A stretch of 64,000 bases of DNA from Effrenium voratum (taxonomy: Eukaryota; Sar; Dinophyceae; Suessiales; Symbiodiniaceae). Each line of letters begins with the position of its first letter. The first letter of the stretch is position 1. The notes below the pieces were generated by a model that had not been told where the DNA came from, searched no databases, and was given only the letters and a program-made list of their open reading frames with translations. The DNA lies in the NCBI GenBank assembly GCA_963377175.1, contig CAUJNA010002113.1, positions 195,001-259,000 on the forward strand. Reading direction: 5' to 3'. Shown one piece after another: positions 22,201 to 30,100 of the stretch. A program made the position numbers and the translations under genes.

Positions 22201-24286
22201 CAGCTCCTGCATTTGTTGCTAGTGTGTTGGTCATTTTGCTCAGCCCGGTGCGTCCGGTTGTCCGTCCACCTTCAATGCCCGCCGAGTCTTAGGCAGCAGG
22301 AGATCCGCACGCGGCTGGCGAAGCGGCCAGATTCTCGGAACATCTTGGTGGGGACCGTGCACGCGCTGCAGGGATCTGAGAGGGAGCCCCTCGCCATCAT
22401 TCCATAGCCACTGCCAAGCGGGTTTCAGTCGAGCCTCTGGGATCATTTGGGAATGACATCCTGGGCCTGCAGATGTCGGTGGCGGTTTTGTTTTTTGTGG
22501 CTAGGGGCAAGGGTGCCTGAAAGCTTTGTGTTCAATCTGAGGGGAGCTTTCCTTGGCTGATGGCCCACTTGGTCCGGCTTTCTTCGGGATTTGTGGGGAG
22601 TGCAGCGATCATGAAGAAGCAGATTCATGCAATTTGGCCATCCTGAATTGGTGGTTTGGATTGAGTTGGTCCTGTCAGTCCAAGGGTCACTACTCAACCA
22701 CCAAATTAGAAAGTGGGGAAGGGGCAGCGACAGCTGCTGCTGCTGCGACGCACGAGGTACATCATCATCAGCTTCGTGCGGAGTTTTGTGCAGGATGAGT
22801 ATGACATCCACTCTGCAGATTCTTCTGGCATGATCCTCTCAACAGATAAGCAGAGCAAAGCCTTGCGGGACATTTGCAGCTGCAAGTTGGGCATCCTTTC
22901 GAATAACAGGCCTGGCTGAAAGTGTGAGGACGCATAGACCATGCCCACTGGGTGGATTTACAGCTTGGCCAAAACCGAGCGTCAAGCATTTGTTGGGGTT
23001 GGCTGCAAACTGACAGGCTCGAGCAACGACCAGCTGATTTCTATAACTGCTGGCTGTTTTGATCTGACTGAAGAGAGCAGGAGGTCCTTTCCGTTTTTTT
23101 TTTTTTTTGCCGTTGTTACACGTGTTTGCGCGTGTTTGCACGTTTTCCGTGTGTTTACGTTTACCAGTGATTGGCTGAGTGTACGTGGCAAGCCACAGGC
23201 TGCTGAATGTGTCGCTGACGCGAGCGCGCTATGGCCTGGTTTGCATTGGCAATAGGCAGGATTCGGACTGGACTGCCCAAGTGTTGCCCGAATGGTTGGT
23301 CAGGGAAAGGTTGTAAGAGGACATTTGTATCACAGATGGGCATGTTTTTCTGAGGTTACCTATTTTTGGGCCAAGGCTTCTCGGGGCAAAGGGACACCAG
23401 GCCCCATTCAGAGGTTCCATTTCTGAGGCAGTGGTATGGCCCGAAAGCCCGAACGGACACAACACCCCGTTTCACAAGGCAAGGGCCAGTCCCTGCTTAA
23501 CATTTGACATTTCAGCCTTCGCGCATTCTTTTCAGAGCCTTCTTTTCAGAAAGTTGCCCAGCATCCAGAAATCAGAAACATATTGGTTTCTCCAGAGAAC
23601 AAGAGGTATTGATTCTTCCGATGCTGTCGAGTTCGAATAGAAAGGCATTTGTCTTTTTTTGTCGGTGCAGGTCACCCGTTGGCATAGCTCGACTTGGCTT
23701 TCTTCCATGTCCCAGCATGGGCGTGTTTGCGAAGGGCCGACACAATTGAGAAAAATGATCAACTTTTGCAGAGCCCCGCAAGCAGGCTCACTAAAAAGCT
23801 CCAGGTTTCAACCCCCAAGAGGTTTGATGAACCTTTCTGTTCCTGTTATCCTCGCTCTCGAACCGGCGAGGTCGGTGCTGAGCAACGGGTCCCGGGACTT
23901 CTTCGACTACACCCAGGGCCTCGCGGAGCGGGGCTGCGTGGTGGACCGGCTCAACGCCAAAGGCGGGGAGACTACAAAGCGGAGCTGGCCTTCGAGCAGT
24001 TTTCTCCGACCAGGTTTGTCCACAAAAGTCTGGCGGGTCCAAGAGATTCTTGTTTCCGGTGTAGAAATAAGACCTGAAAGGAGTCTGGGGCAAAGCGAGG
24101 TCTTCCCTTGAACTTGGGTTGGAGTTTCCCCTTTTGCAGAAGGGGGGGCAGGGGCAAACCCAACGGCGAAGGTGTCGCACTCGCCACATCCCGGGCTCTC
24201 ATCATCCTTGTGTAGCCAGGTACCGCGAAGCGTCGCGGAGGCTGACAACTTCTCCACAGAAGAGGAATGAGCTGAAAAAGGACTGA
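10182..24286 (+). CDS. UPF1/SETX-like superfamily 1 helicase gene (multi-exon span)
   Basis: ATP-dependent RNA/DNA helicase of the AAA_11/AAA_12 (UPF1-like SF1) class. Exons listed separately carry, in order, GPP-GTGKT (motif I), VLAPSNHAVDEI (Ia), VDEAAQASEP (II), VVVGDHKQLGPV (III), NVQYRMHPS (IV), IITPYTAQ, and GTVHALQGSER (V), then YIIISFVR. Most exon joins preserve phase using AG|G acceptors and GT/GC/GA donors. The N-terminal 10.2-15.7 kb exons have no recognised domain. The DEAAQ form and APSNHAVDE resemble SETX/ZNFX1/IGHMBP2-type helicases more than canonical UPF1, but the subgroup and cellular role (RNA surveillance, small RNA, repair) cannot be assigned. The exon expected to carry motif VI between 22780 and 23871 was not found, so the gene could be defective or that exon overlooked. 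The true 5' end is not established. Confidence 0.85.
10502..10608 (+). CDS. Helicase gene, N-terminal-region exon
   Basis: Starts after ACTGAG|G. Encodes RVSCVVARNFAQPIPHHAAP followed by GAVIVSHVAFLVG, a beta-strand-like stretch. The 3' limit is uncertain (donors near 10580 or 10608). Confidence 0.5.
10609..11534. other. Intron-like stretch
   Basis: Holds a TGGTGTCCCTTTGG...TTTTGAAACCAAA dispersed motif near 10640-10680, a short CA tract at 10775-10790, and a DinoSL-like 11-mer near 10951. No gene-like frame is supported. Confidence 0.4.
11535..11630 (+). CDS. Helicase gene, N-terminal-region exon
   Basis: Ninety-six bp, phase 0-0, between CCAG|G and a GT donor. Begins VFSSWPDLGQWKDLDRDLG and ends ATWSKIRLCQ. 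Joins the next exon in frame. Confidence 0.6.
11798..11914 (+). CDS. Helicase gene, N-terminal-region exon
   Basis: Between CGTCAG|G and a GC donor, 117 bp, phase 0-0. Encodes an Ala-rich start, then AHLRTVTWVRGPQKRWRFKC. The alternating hydrophobic/basic pattern suggests a beta-rich region. In phase with both neighbours. Confidence 0.6.
12164..12306 (+). CDS. Helicase gene, N-terminal-region exon
   Basis: Starts after ATCCAG|G. Encodes VSDVCQWIAPSDLALLMCSR, a Gly-rich loop, then VYGLIEWVKKKGCSNGVQD. With a GA donor the exon ends in phase 2 and joins the next to read VQDLIGHLIREAQQ. Function unknown. Confidence 0.6.
12307..13182. other. Intron with tRNA-like segment
   Basis: Near the start is a short TTTTGACC tandem (12335-12362). 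A tRNA-like minus-strand segment lies at 12994-13078. No coding exon recognised. Confidence 0.4.
12994..13078 (-). other. tRNA-like segment, possible SINE head
   Basis: Read on the minus strand, the 85 bp start with GGCGG and end with CCGCC. They contain TGGTTTGGTGG (pol III A-box-like), a GAGGGC/GCCCTC stem with a 9-base loop, and GGTTCAAATTCC (B-box-like with one extra base). Stem lengths do not make a valid cloverleaf, so this is more likely a tRNA-derived SINE fragment than a functional tRNA. Confidence 0.3.
13183..13299 (+). CDS. Helicase gene, exon before the helicase core
   Basis: After TTTTCAG|G, phase 2. Reads IGHLIREAQQGAVLAATDFQ, then LQLIAVPANEKKAAIRPG. A GA donor at about 13300 would leave phase 1. 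This is one of the clearest coding segments of the N-terminal half. The VPANEKK turn resembles no domain I can name. Confidence 0.6.
13300..14781. other. Intron-like stretch
   Basis: Dispersed TTTCAAAGGAAAA-type motif near 13550 and low-complexity G/T-rich text. A 12-base AGCCATTTTGGC is read on the minus strand near 13876-13888. No supported exon. Confidence 0.4.
14782..14855 (+). CDS. Helicase gene, exon before the helicase core
   Basis: Encodes RMLEAVELLRTIPEKPPLGA, then LRLQ, and ends at a GT donor in phase 0. The start at CCAG|CT is less typical than AG|G. Helical. Links in phase to the next exon. Confidence 0.5.
14856..15611. other. Intron-like stretch
   Basis: No exon, repeat array or RNA gene recognised. 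Confidence 0.4.
15612..15680 (+). CDS. Helicase gene, exon immediately before motif I
   Basis: Sixty-nine bp between CACAG|G and a GC donor, phase 0-0. Encodes EPSARGARVEAEAKPLASRQ and QVE. The join gives SRQQVEAVLRRPAF ahead of the helicase Q-like region. The frame was chosen by phase; the other frame is Gly-rich. Confidence 0.5.
15946..16057 (+). CDS. Helicase exon: first half of motif I
   Basis: Starts after GCGCAG|G and ends CCGCCAG with a GC donor, phase 1. Encodes ALNGEQLLAVQRGLQRPFST then VQGPPG. This is the conserved helix preceding the P-loop (LN..Q..AV) and the first half of the Walker A GPPGTGKT, which is split by the intron exactly inside the second glycine codon. Confidence 0.9.
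16058..16980. other. Intron splitting the P-loop
   Basis: GC-AG intron of 923 bp with long G runs at 16070-16130. Nothing else supported. Confidence 0.7.
16981..17059 (+). CDS. Helicase exon: second half of motif I (GTGKT)
   Basis: After GTCTAG|G. Reads TGKTSFLVSLIASTLSLELH, then SQMKH. Lys and Thr of the nucleotide-binding P-loop are intact. GC donor at AAGCACAG|GC, leaving phase 2, which matches the next exon. Confidence 0.9.
17060..17902. other. Intron
   Basis: Contains a short GA tract at 17090-17105 and dispersed intron motifs. No exon recognised. Confidence 0.6.
17903..18001 (+). CDS. Helicase exon: motif Ia
   Basis: Starts after TTTTCAG|G. Encodes PPRLLVLAPSNHAVDEIVRR, then LVRDTEIPGHY. 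APSNHAVDEI is the classic UPF1-like motif Ia. It ends in phase 2 with a GA donor (ACGT|GAGCC); the GT alternative two bases earlier breaks the frame. Confidence 0.9.
18002..18598. other. Intron rich in dispersed motif copies
   Basis: At least four GGTTTGAAGGGAAGCC / TTGGTGTCAAAG-type segments in about 600 bp. A long minus-strand open frame here is a shadow. Confidence 0.5.
18599..18635 (+). CDS. Helicase exon: RIYSRSIEADR
   Basis: A 37 bp micro-exon after ACTAAG|G. With the previous two bases it reads VTRIYSRSIEADR, the position of the conserved R.(G/Y)S+S/A strand in UPF1-like helicases. GT donor, phase 0; a GA donor nine bases earlier is also in phase. Confidence 0.75.
18763..18858 (+). 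CDS. Helicase exon between motifs Ia and II
   Basis: After GATGCAG. Encodes NTHGDSFKGSPQLRHDVFDV, then KPDVVEHALHQK. The end at a GC donor gives 32 codons, phase 0-0. The frame continues open beyond, so the 3' limit is not certain. Confidence 0.7.
19097..19216 (+). CDS. Helicase exon upstream of motif II
   Basis: Between GGCAG|G and a GT donor, 120 bp, phase 0-0. Reads VCYDSSKKNLYEQAELRVLR, then SSRVVVTTVTNSYLHTALNK. This matches the family segment where an Ala/Arg-rich helix precedes a strand equivalent to ADVICCTCVG of UPF1. Confidence 0.85.
19376..19858 (+). CDS. Helicase exon: motifs II, III and IV
   Basis: The largest exon, 483 bp and 161 codons, phase 0-0, after CTGAG|G with a GC donor. 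Contains KFTSVIVDEAAQASEPDVVL (Walker B/motif II), YRVVVVGDHKQLGPVIPE (motif III) and LLNVQYRMHPSIRRFPS (motif IV). It ends after KSPDGVENK. Catalytic Asp-Glu and Gln of motif III are intact. The flanking intron shares GTGAC at both ends, so the exact upstream splice point is ambiguous but frame-neutral. Confidence 0.95.
20226..21105. repeat. (CATA/CACA/CATG)n microsatellite
   Basis: About 880 bp of four-base CATA units with interspersed CACATACA and CATG blocks. His-Thr-Tyr-Ile and Cys-Met-Tyr-Val frames of 290-480 codons are artefacts of the 4-bp period (12 bases give four residues). Confidence 0.98.
21106..21385. repeat. Degenerate pentamer/tetramer repeats (CATTA, GGTAC, GACA)
   Basis: Continues the CATA array with CATTA, CGGTA and CAGACA/GGACGGA units, then grades into unique sequence before the next helicase exon. 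Confidence 0.85.
21421..21495 (+). CDS. Helicase exon after motif IV
   Basis: Between GTGAG|G and a GC donor, 75 bp, phase 0-0. Reads VSLKNVGEAKLVLEACTQLL, then EADPR. N..EA..V is the family signature preceding the TPY.AQ strand. Confidence 0.85.
21969..22021 (+). CDS. Helicase exon: ITPYTAQ
   Basis: After CTGCAG|G. Encodes AGCSPKDIAIITPYTAQ and ends in phase 2 with a GC donor. The join gives YTAQRQQEIRTRL, exactly the family pattern. Confidence 0.85.
22293..22385 (+). CDS. Helicase exon: motif V (GTVHALQGSER)
   Basis: After TCTTAG|G. Reads QQEIRTRLAKRPDSRNILVG, then TVHALQGSER. This corresponds to the VDAFQG(R/S)E motif V. The GC donor gives phase 2 and, with the next micro-exon, GSEREYIIISFVR. 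Confidence 0.85.
22757..22780 (+). CDS. Helicase micro-exon: YIIISFVR
   Basis: Twenty-four bp after CACGAG|G encode YIIISFVR. It corresponds to the DYIILSCVRAN strand of UPF1. GA donor, phase 2. Small, but the match and phase are both good. Confidence 0.7.
22781..23870. other. Interval where the motif VI exon is expected
   Basis: Family members carry GFL..RRLNVALTRAR here. I read all frames and found no such exon; KLGILSNNR near 22886-22912 is at best a weak trace. A T17 run lies at 23094. Confidence 0.4.
23871..23969 (+). CDS. Helicase exon near the C-terminus of RecA2
   Basis: After CGGCGAG|G, phase 2. Reads SVLSNGSRDFFDYTQGLAER, then GCVVDRLNAKGG. It resembles the post-motif VI segment of UPF1-like helicases (LS...W..LL.Y....GCVV). 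The end is set at a GA donor by phase with the next exon. Confidence 0.65.
24220..24286 (+). CDS. Possible last helicase exon with stop
   Basis: After AGCCAG|G, phase 2. Encodes YREASRRLTTSPQKRNELKK and D, then TGA at 24284-24286. The basic tail is plausible as a C-terminus, but the link rests only on phase. Confidence 0.45.
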
Positions 24287-24683
24287 GGATGATTTTCCTT
24301 ACCCCTCGCCTCAGTTCACTTCAGTTTTCCTAGACTCAGGCGTTTGGCCTGTGTATTGATTTTAAGCGAGCTTCCAGCATTGAGGACCAGAGGGTTTTCA
24401 TCAAGTATTGAACTGCCGTTATCCCATGCATCTCTGGGTCTGAAGGTCGCGAACGGAAACAACCAGCAAGGTGATTAGTTTCAGGGGTCCCTATTTCACG
24501 TGCCACACCCTGCCTCAGAGACTTCTCAGAAGCTCGCATCAACACCATGGCATCCGTAGGTGCCGGGAAGGGATGCGGCGAAAGATTGGACATACCGCCG
24601 GAAAGTGGCTGGTTCCATCGCTTCGTGGCCATTGCTTTGTTGCCCTCAAACCTATTGCATCTTACACGAGCCCAAGCTCTGAG

Positions 24684-24871
24684 GGAAAGCGCACCCCGGA
24701 ATGCGCCAATCGCCCGCTTCAGCACATCCCTCTCGGCGTGTGTTCTACCGGCGCGACTCCTTCCAGGTCTTGCGGCACAGCCACGGTTTTCTTAGCTACC
24801 CTTTTTACAAACAGCAAGTGGACAGGATGGTGGATGTCTACAGCCTTCTTGAAATGCTGCAACAGGGGTAG
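24684..24871 (+). CDS. Orphan terminal exon, unknown protein
   Basis: Starts after CTCTGAG|G and ends at TAG 24869-24871. The clearest part reads FYRRDSFQVLRHSHGFLSYP, then FYKQQVDRMVDVYSLLEMLQ. It is strongly protein-like, although the adjacent frames are also partly open. It could be an alternative or true 3' exon of the helicase gene or the end of another gene. No family recognised. Confidence 0.55.
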
Positions 24872-25644
24872 TAGGACAGATCACAAGTATAAAAGCACGG
24901 GCAATTGGCACGAGGTCGCTTGGCTGAAGGTTGATTCGCATCAGCATTGGTTTATCTGCACATGTATCTTTACGATCAGTAGGGAAGTTAAACATGTGCT
25001 CTGCATCGTGCTCTGCAGAGCTAGCAGCCAGTGCGCGATGTGCAGCTGAAAAGGGCTTCCTGCATCCGGCACTTACCCGGACCTTTGCTGCAGAAAGGTC
25101 CTAACCTTCCCAATCTTGAGCTCAGGCTTGGCCTCCCAATCCGCTTAAAGTGAACACGTTGACAACCATAATTTAAGACTAAGCATGGTGAATCTTGTTC
25201 AGTTGGATTGTTCAACGATTTGCAGTTCAAGGTCAAAGGCTCCAGTCATGCATCTTTTGATTGTGCGATCCTCGCTCCACGAGGGGATTGCAATGATTTC
25301 CAAGGTATTTCTTTGACATCACAAAAGAGTAGCACCGCGAACATGCGAATCGCCTGTTGTTTCATAACGAACTTACCATCCAACAGCAGCTGACCCTTGC
25401 ATAGTTGGAAGCTCAGCATACCGGGCTGTACCCTCCGTTTTTCACGTATTTGACTTGGAGGGCATTTGTCTCGGATAGTAAGTTTGGGTTCAAGGTGGCC
25501 TGTGAGGGCAACAACACCACAGAACAGTCGAGACACCTGAAACTCAATCAAGTTTTACAATCATTTTCAACAGGTTCAGCGGGAACGCTGCATTAGCATC
25601 CAGACAGAGAGCCTGGATAAAACAAGACCTACCAAGAGCCTATC
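24872..25644. other. Intergenic spacer with left copy of a diverged duplication
   Basis: The segment at about 25021-25400 resembles 27250-27590 on the other side of the dioxygenase gene. Nothing coding is supported. Confidence 0.5.
25021..25400 (+). repeat. Diverged direct repeat, left copy
   Basis: Shares CAGTGCGCGAT, then GAAAAGGGCTTCC and ATCCGGCAC, with 27257-27305. Further on it shares TTACCATCCAAC with a following GCAGC/GCTAGC-TGCCC segment near 27550. Spacing is broadly conserved. Confidence 0.6.
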
Positions 25645-27107
25645 ATGGCACGTCTTGGCCATGCAAGTCGAAGGTGTGGACAGATTTTTGTGCAGTGGGG
25701 TGGATTGAAGGGGATTGGTTCAACAGAAGCGACTGCAGGCCAGTTGTTCCATCCTTTGTGGTTGCGCCTGAACGACCCCGGTCAGATCACTCGGAACCAG
25801 CAGCGGCTCTTTGAGATGTCCGGTGTCGTGGATCGAAGAAACAGCTGGGAGGTGGCTGATCTGAAGAATGAAGAGCAGCGACTTTCGGTGCAGTGGGGCG
25901 ATGGTGCTCAGAGTCATTATCCCTGGAGTTGGCTTGCAGAGCATGCTGCTGCCGGAGTTGCTACAGATAAGCAGCTGAAGCTTGCCGTTCCCAAGCATCT
26001 TTGGGATCAAAGCTTTCAAAGTACCTTGCCACGCATGGATTATGAAGCGCTGCTGACCCGCAGTGGCAAGCTTCAGTTATGTACATACTTGGAAAGGTAC
26101 GGCTTGGCTTTTGTTAGTGGTTTGGGTGTCGCCGAGGGCACAGTAGACAAGGTTGGAAATTACATTGGTCACGTGCGAGTCACAAACTATGGTGCAATCT
26201 TCGATGTCAAGGATGATGGTGCCAAGGCAACCAACCTGGCCTTCACAAATCAAAGGATCTCAGCCCACACCGACAACCCTTACCGAGACCCCTTCCCTGG
26301 AATACAAATGCTGCACTGCCTCAGCTGTGCAGAGGAAGGTGGCGCTACCCTTTTCACCGATGGCTTTAGTGTGGCCCAAAGGCTCAAGAGTTTGGATTCC
26401 TCTGCTTTCCACCTGCTTTCAAGCATTGAACACCCATATGAATACAGGGATCCAGATGCCGCTGTCCTGCTACGCGCCAGCGTGCCCGTGATCAAGCTTT
26501 GCAACGAGGAAGTCGAACGGGTCACCTTCAACAACCGATCTGCAGCGCCGCTGCAGCACGAGGAGCTGCAGCGCTACTACGAGGCCTGGGCCTTGTTTGA
26601 TCGCTTGGCCAATTCCATGGAGTTCACCGTCAAGGCGCACTTGAGCCTCGGTCGCATCGGGTCGTCATCGTTTCCCCCCCCTCCCCCCCAATTTTTTTTC
26701 ACCCGGTGTCACGCAGGTTTCTAGAAGCGCGGACCAGAGCCTCAAGTTGAGAAAGCCGAAATGTTGATTGTGTACTACTGTCCAGGCTTGTTTGCGCGCC
26801 TTATATACGCCTTAGGCCTTGGATACTGGCTTGTATCGCAAGTGGAAGAACACTGTTTGTTCTTTTTGCAAGTGAGTCCTTTCAATCACTGGGACGGAGT
26901 GGGCGGAGTGCACCGGTCAGGAAGCCTGGAGAGTTAGCGATTTGGTCCAATGGCCGCGTGATGCACGGACGTGAGGGCTACGAACGTGGTGCTCCACGGC
27001 ATTTGCAAGGGGCCTACCTGGATTCTGATGAGATCCAGTCCGCAGTTCGGGCCGCCCTATCCGAAGGAGAAGACTTGGAGAGGTTCAGCATCCACCAGGT
27101 AGAGTGA
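25645..27107 (+). CDS. Gamma-butyrobetaine/trimethyllysine dioxygenase-like (TauD superfamily)
   Basis: A Fe(II)/2-oxoglutarate-dependent oxygenase of the BBOX1/TMLHE class, which hydroxylates gamma-butyrobetaine or trimethyllysine in carnitine synthesis. Exon 1 is 25645-about 26648 and exon 2 about 26921-27107, giving roughly 396 residues, close to family length. The N-terminal half carries DUF971-like strands (QRLSVQWGDGAQSHYPWSWL, residues 79-98). The first metal ligands are H208 and D210 in HTDNPYRDPFPGIQ; the second His is about residue 350 in SNGRVMHGR, followed by APRHLQGAYLDSDE with the probable 2OG-binding Arg. ATG 25645 is the first in frame after a stop at 25618. The intron donor is unclear: CGGTC occurs at both ends, and the AG|G acceptor at 26920 gives SLKPGELAIW. 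The HTDNPYR.P form is common in bacterial relatives. Substrate is not determined. Confidence 0.9.
26649..26920. other. Intron of the dioxygenase gene
   Basis: About 272 bp, with C8 and T9 runs near its start. The 5' end may be as early as 26636 (GC donor with acceptor at 26908), which would change a few residues. Confidence 0.6.
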
Positions 27108-30100
27108 AAGGTCGTGAACAAAGCAACTTAATCCAGGTCATGTCACATGCCACTTGGACCGCATCGAGGAACCAGCTCTTATGATTCCAAGATGAATGCT
27201 CCCGTGCATCCACGGACGTGCATCTTGAAACCCGAGGAAGTTCATTTGCACAGAAATGCAGCCACCAGTGCGCGATTTGCAGCCGAAAAGGGCTTCCATC
27301 CGGCACATGACGCACAATCCGCTTCTTGAACGCTTAGACGACCACAATCCGGGCCAAAACTAGCTTCGGTGCCAATTGTAAGCATTCTGTTTTGTGTGTA
27401 GGGTGCATTACCGAGTACCAGTTGCAGGCATCAAACAACCGGCTTTCTGAGACACTGTTGCAGATTTCCAAGGTTGTTTCGTGTATGGTTTCTATTGTGA
27501 GAGCAGCAACGTGAAAATGTGACTCCCTTACTCTTCCGGATATTTGGATTACCATCCAACGCTAGCTGCCCCATGCAGCGTTGGATGCTCACCTTTGCAG
27601 ACATGTCAACACATGCTGTGAGAACGGCATTTTTCAGTCTACAAATCGTGGTGTCAGGCAATGTGAAACACGAAATCCATGAGTCTATTCGCATAGGATG
27701 CTGCAATTGGGTGTCACGCAATGGGCCTTCCCCGTAAGTGGTTGTTTCCCTTTGGGTTTCCTTCTGAAAACTTGCGAAAGAAAACGGGTCCCTGATTTCA
27801 GGAAACACTTTTTTGATGACAGGCTCTCATCAAGTGATAGACGCCGATCAGTGATTGGACGCTTGTACGAGCAACCTTGGGTTGCTTCTCGACAGAGCCA
27901 GCCTTCGCGACTGGCTTGCGCAGTACCTGGGAGTCTGAAGACTCAGAAGGCCCCGCACTGTTTGATAAGGTGAGTCAGCCACCCATTCATGGAGCAGCCC
28001 TGCACCACCGGCTCTGACCGAGTGCACAAAACGGTCGAGGAATGCGTCATTGGCAGATTCCTGCCCCAAACCACCTGTTTTTTTGGAGATGCGCGTAGCT
28101 GCGAGCGCGCGCTCGCGCGCGCGCGCTCTGAAAACAAGCCGCAAGCACACCAAAAACGACGTGTGGCAGCAAGAAACAAGTCACGCACCAAGCGTATTTT
28201 TAAACCACACGGCCGATAAAACAAACCATGCATGCGCGAAGAGGAGCTCAAAACAGGGCGTGCTCGCGCGTTTGGCGAGCAGATTCCCAGAGCCGCGATG
28301 CGAATCCAAATGGCACCTCGTTGCCGGACTTACTTGTAGAGCTGCCAAGGAGCTTGTGGCTTTGGGCTGTTTTCCGGCCTTTCTCGGCGTTTGGCTCCGT
28401 TCGGCTGCTGACGCCCCAACTTGGCGGCAAACAGCTGGCCGCCCTTTTGGTTTCACGCGCGCGCACCTCGTATGCGTCGTGGGGGGCGATTCGCAAGGAA
28501 GGTGAAAGCTTTCGAAACACGGGCGCTCGCCGAAAGATCGCCTTTTCGTTTCTGCGATTTGTCGGTTTCGCTGGAGCTCAGCTGCTAACGTCATAGCGTT
28601 TCCCAGACGCAGACGAGTGGCTTCGTCGGCCCCTCTTGGAAACGAGTCTTCCAAGCCCCAGTCTGGTTCCAGCGGGTGGGAGAGCAAGCGCGCCTTGCCG
28701 CTTTCACAAGGGACTTTTGCAGGCTCGAGAGGCATGGCGCCACCTCATGTCTCAACAGGGAGCCCCTTTGGGAGTAGGAAGGAAAGCAGAAGGATCCCAG
28801 TTCTGAGGATATATTTTTTTGACAGAAGAGCGAAGGTCAGATGATATGCTCTTGTGTAAGCGCTCGAGCTAAAAGGCCGTCCCTTTAGCAAGCCTTCAAG
28901 CGGTCCATGCTCCACGAGTCTGGTTTTGATCTTCTGCCCTGAGCCGGCAATGGAGGCACGCTTACAAGGGGGAGGGGGACAGGGGGGGGGAGGTGGAGTA
29001 CTCAGAGTTCACTGAGAGGGGTGAAACGAGGGATTCCGGGCCCAATCATGAAGGTTTGTGAAATATGGGAAAGTTCATTGCGACTTCATTGAGACGGTGG
29101 TTTTACAGTTGGCAAGCTTGGCAAGAGTTGCCCATTGTGTGCCTGCTCGCGTTGAGTAGTTGTTTCAACAAGGAAGGAAGTAGCTTGTTTCAACAAACAC
29201 TCATGTGTACCTATGCAAGTTGTTGCCTACGAGTGATGAAGTACGACTCTGCATTTCCAAAACAGGCTACCGCTTGAACAAACCAACATGACAGGTCCTG
29301 GAATGAGCAGCTCCTTCGAATGCATGTTGCTCGTCTTGACAAGGTTCCTTGTTCGATTTGTTGGCCGAGCCGAACACTATTGGTGCACCACGCATGTCCG
29401 TGCAACCTTTGCTATGCTGTTCATGGCAGCATTCCCGGTTCCCACGGGGAGGTGCCAGGACTCTTAGCAGACAGTGTTACAATAGCAGCATGATGTCGCA
29501 TGCTTTCCCCATCCGATCGCAGCACCAGTGTTGATTCTTGACGCATCAGCGGGCCAGATATACATGACAAGTGCTTTGGCCTCCAATATGCGCAACGCTT
29601 TGGGATGATTGAGTGTAGGTTGTTTGTTGAATGACATCAGAGTCAATACCAAGACTGGTACAGAAGATGTCTTGGAGGAATGCTTTGAAGCGTTTGGTTT
29701 CATTTTACAGGAATCATCTCCTTGAAATTGAAGGTCACTAAACTGACAAGCTGACCTTGGTTGCGGGGATATCACGAAATATGTCAGCCAGTTGTGAACT
29801 GGTGATCCTTTGAGGATAATATGTTTAAAAGCATATGCCGCCCTCCCGAGAAGTGTATGTTTGCTTGTGGAGGGATGCCACACTTGTCCTAGACCACTCT
29901 GCTTGTCAACAGATGCGGCAAACAACTTCTGGCTTTGACAGCGCCCAGCTGGAGAACATAGTTCAAAAGCTCCACTAGCCCAGCAGCGAATTCAACCAGC
30001 CACGACGAATTGTGAAAATACCGCGGTTTCCTTGTTCCCTGCGCGGCAACGTCTCCACAGTTGGTTTGGACCTCTTTTGGACACCAATGTACACTTTTTT

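Noticed and set aside
29464..29925. 153-codon minus-strand frame, considered as a copia-type retrotransposon remnant
   Set aside because: No reverse transcriptase, RNase H or integrase motif could be identified in any frame.
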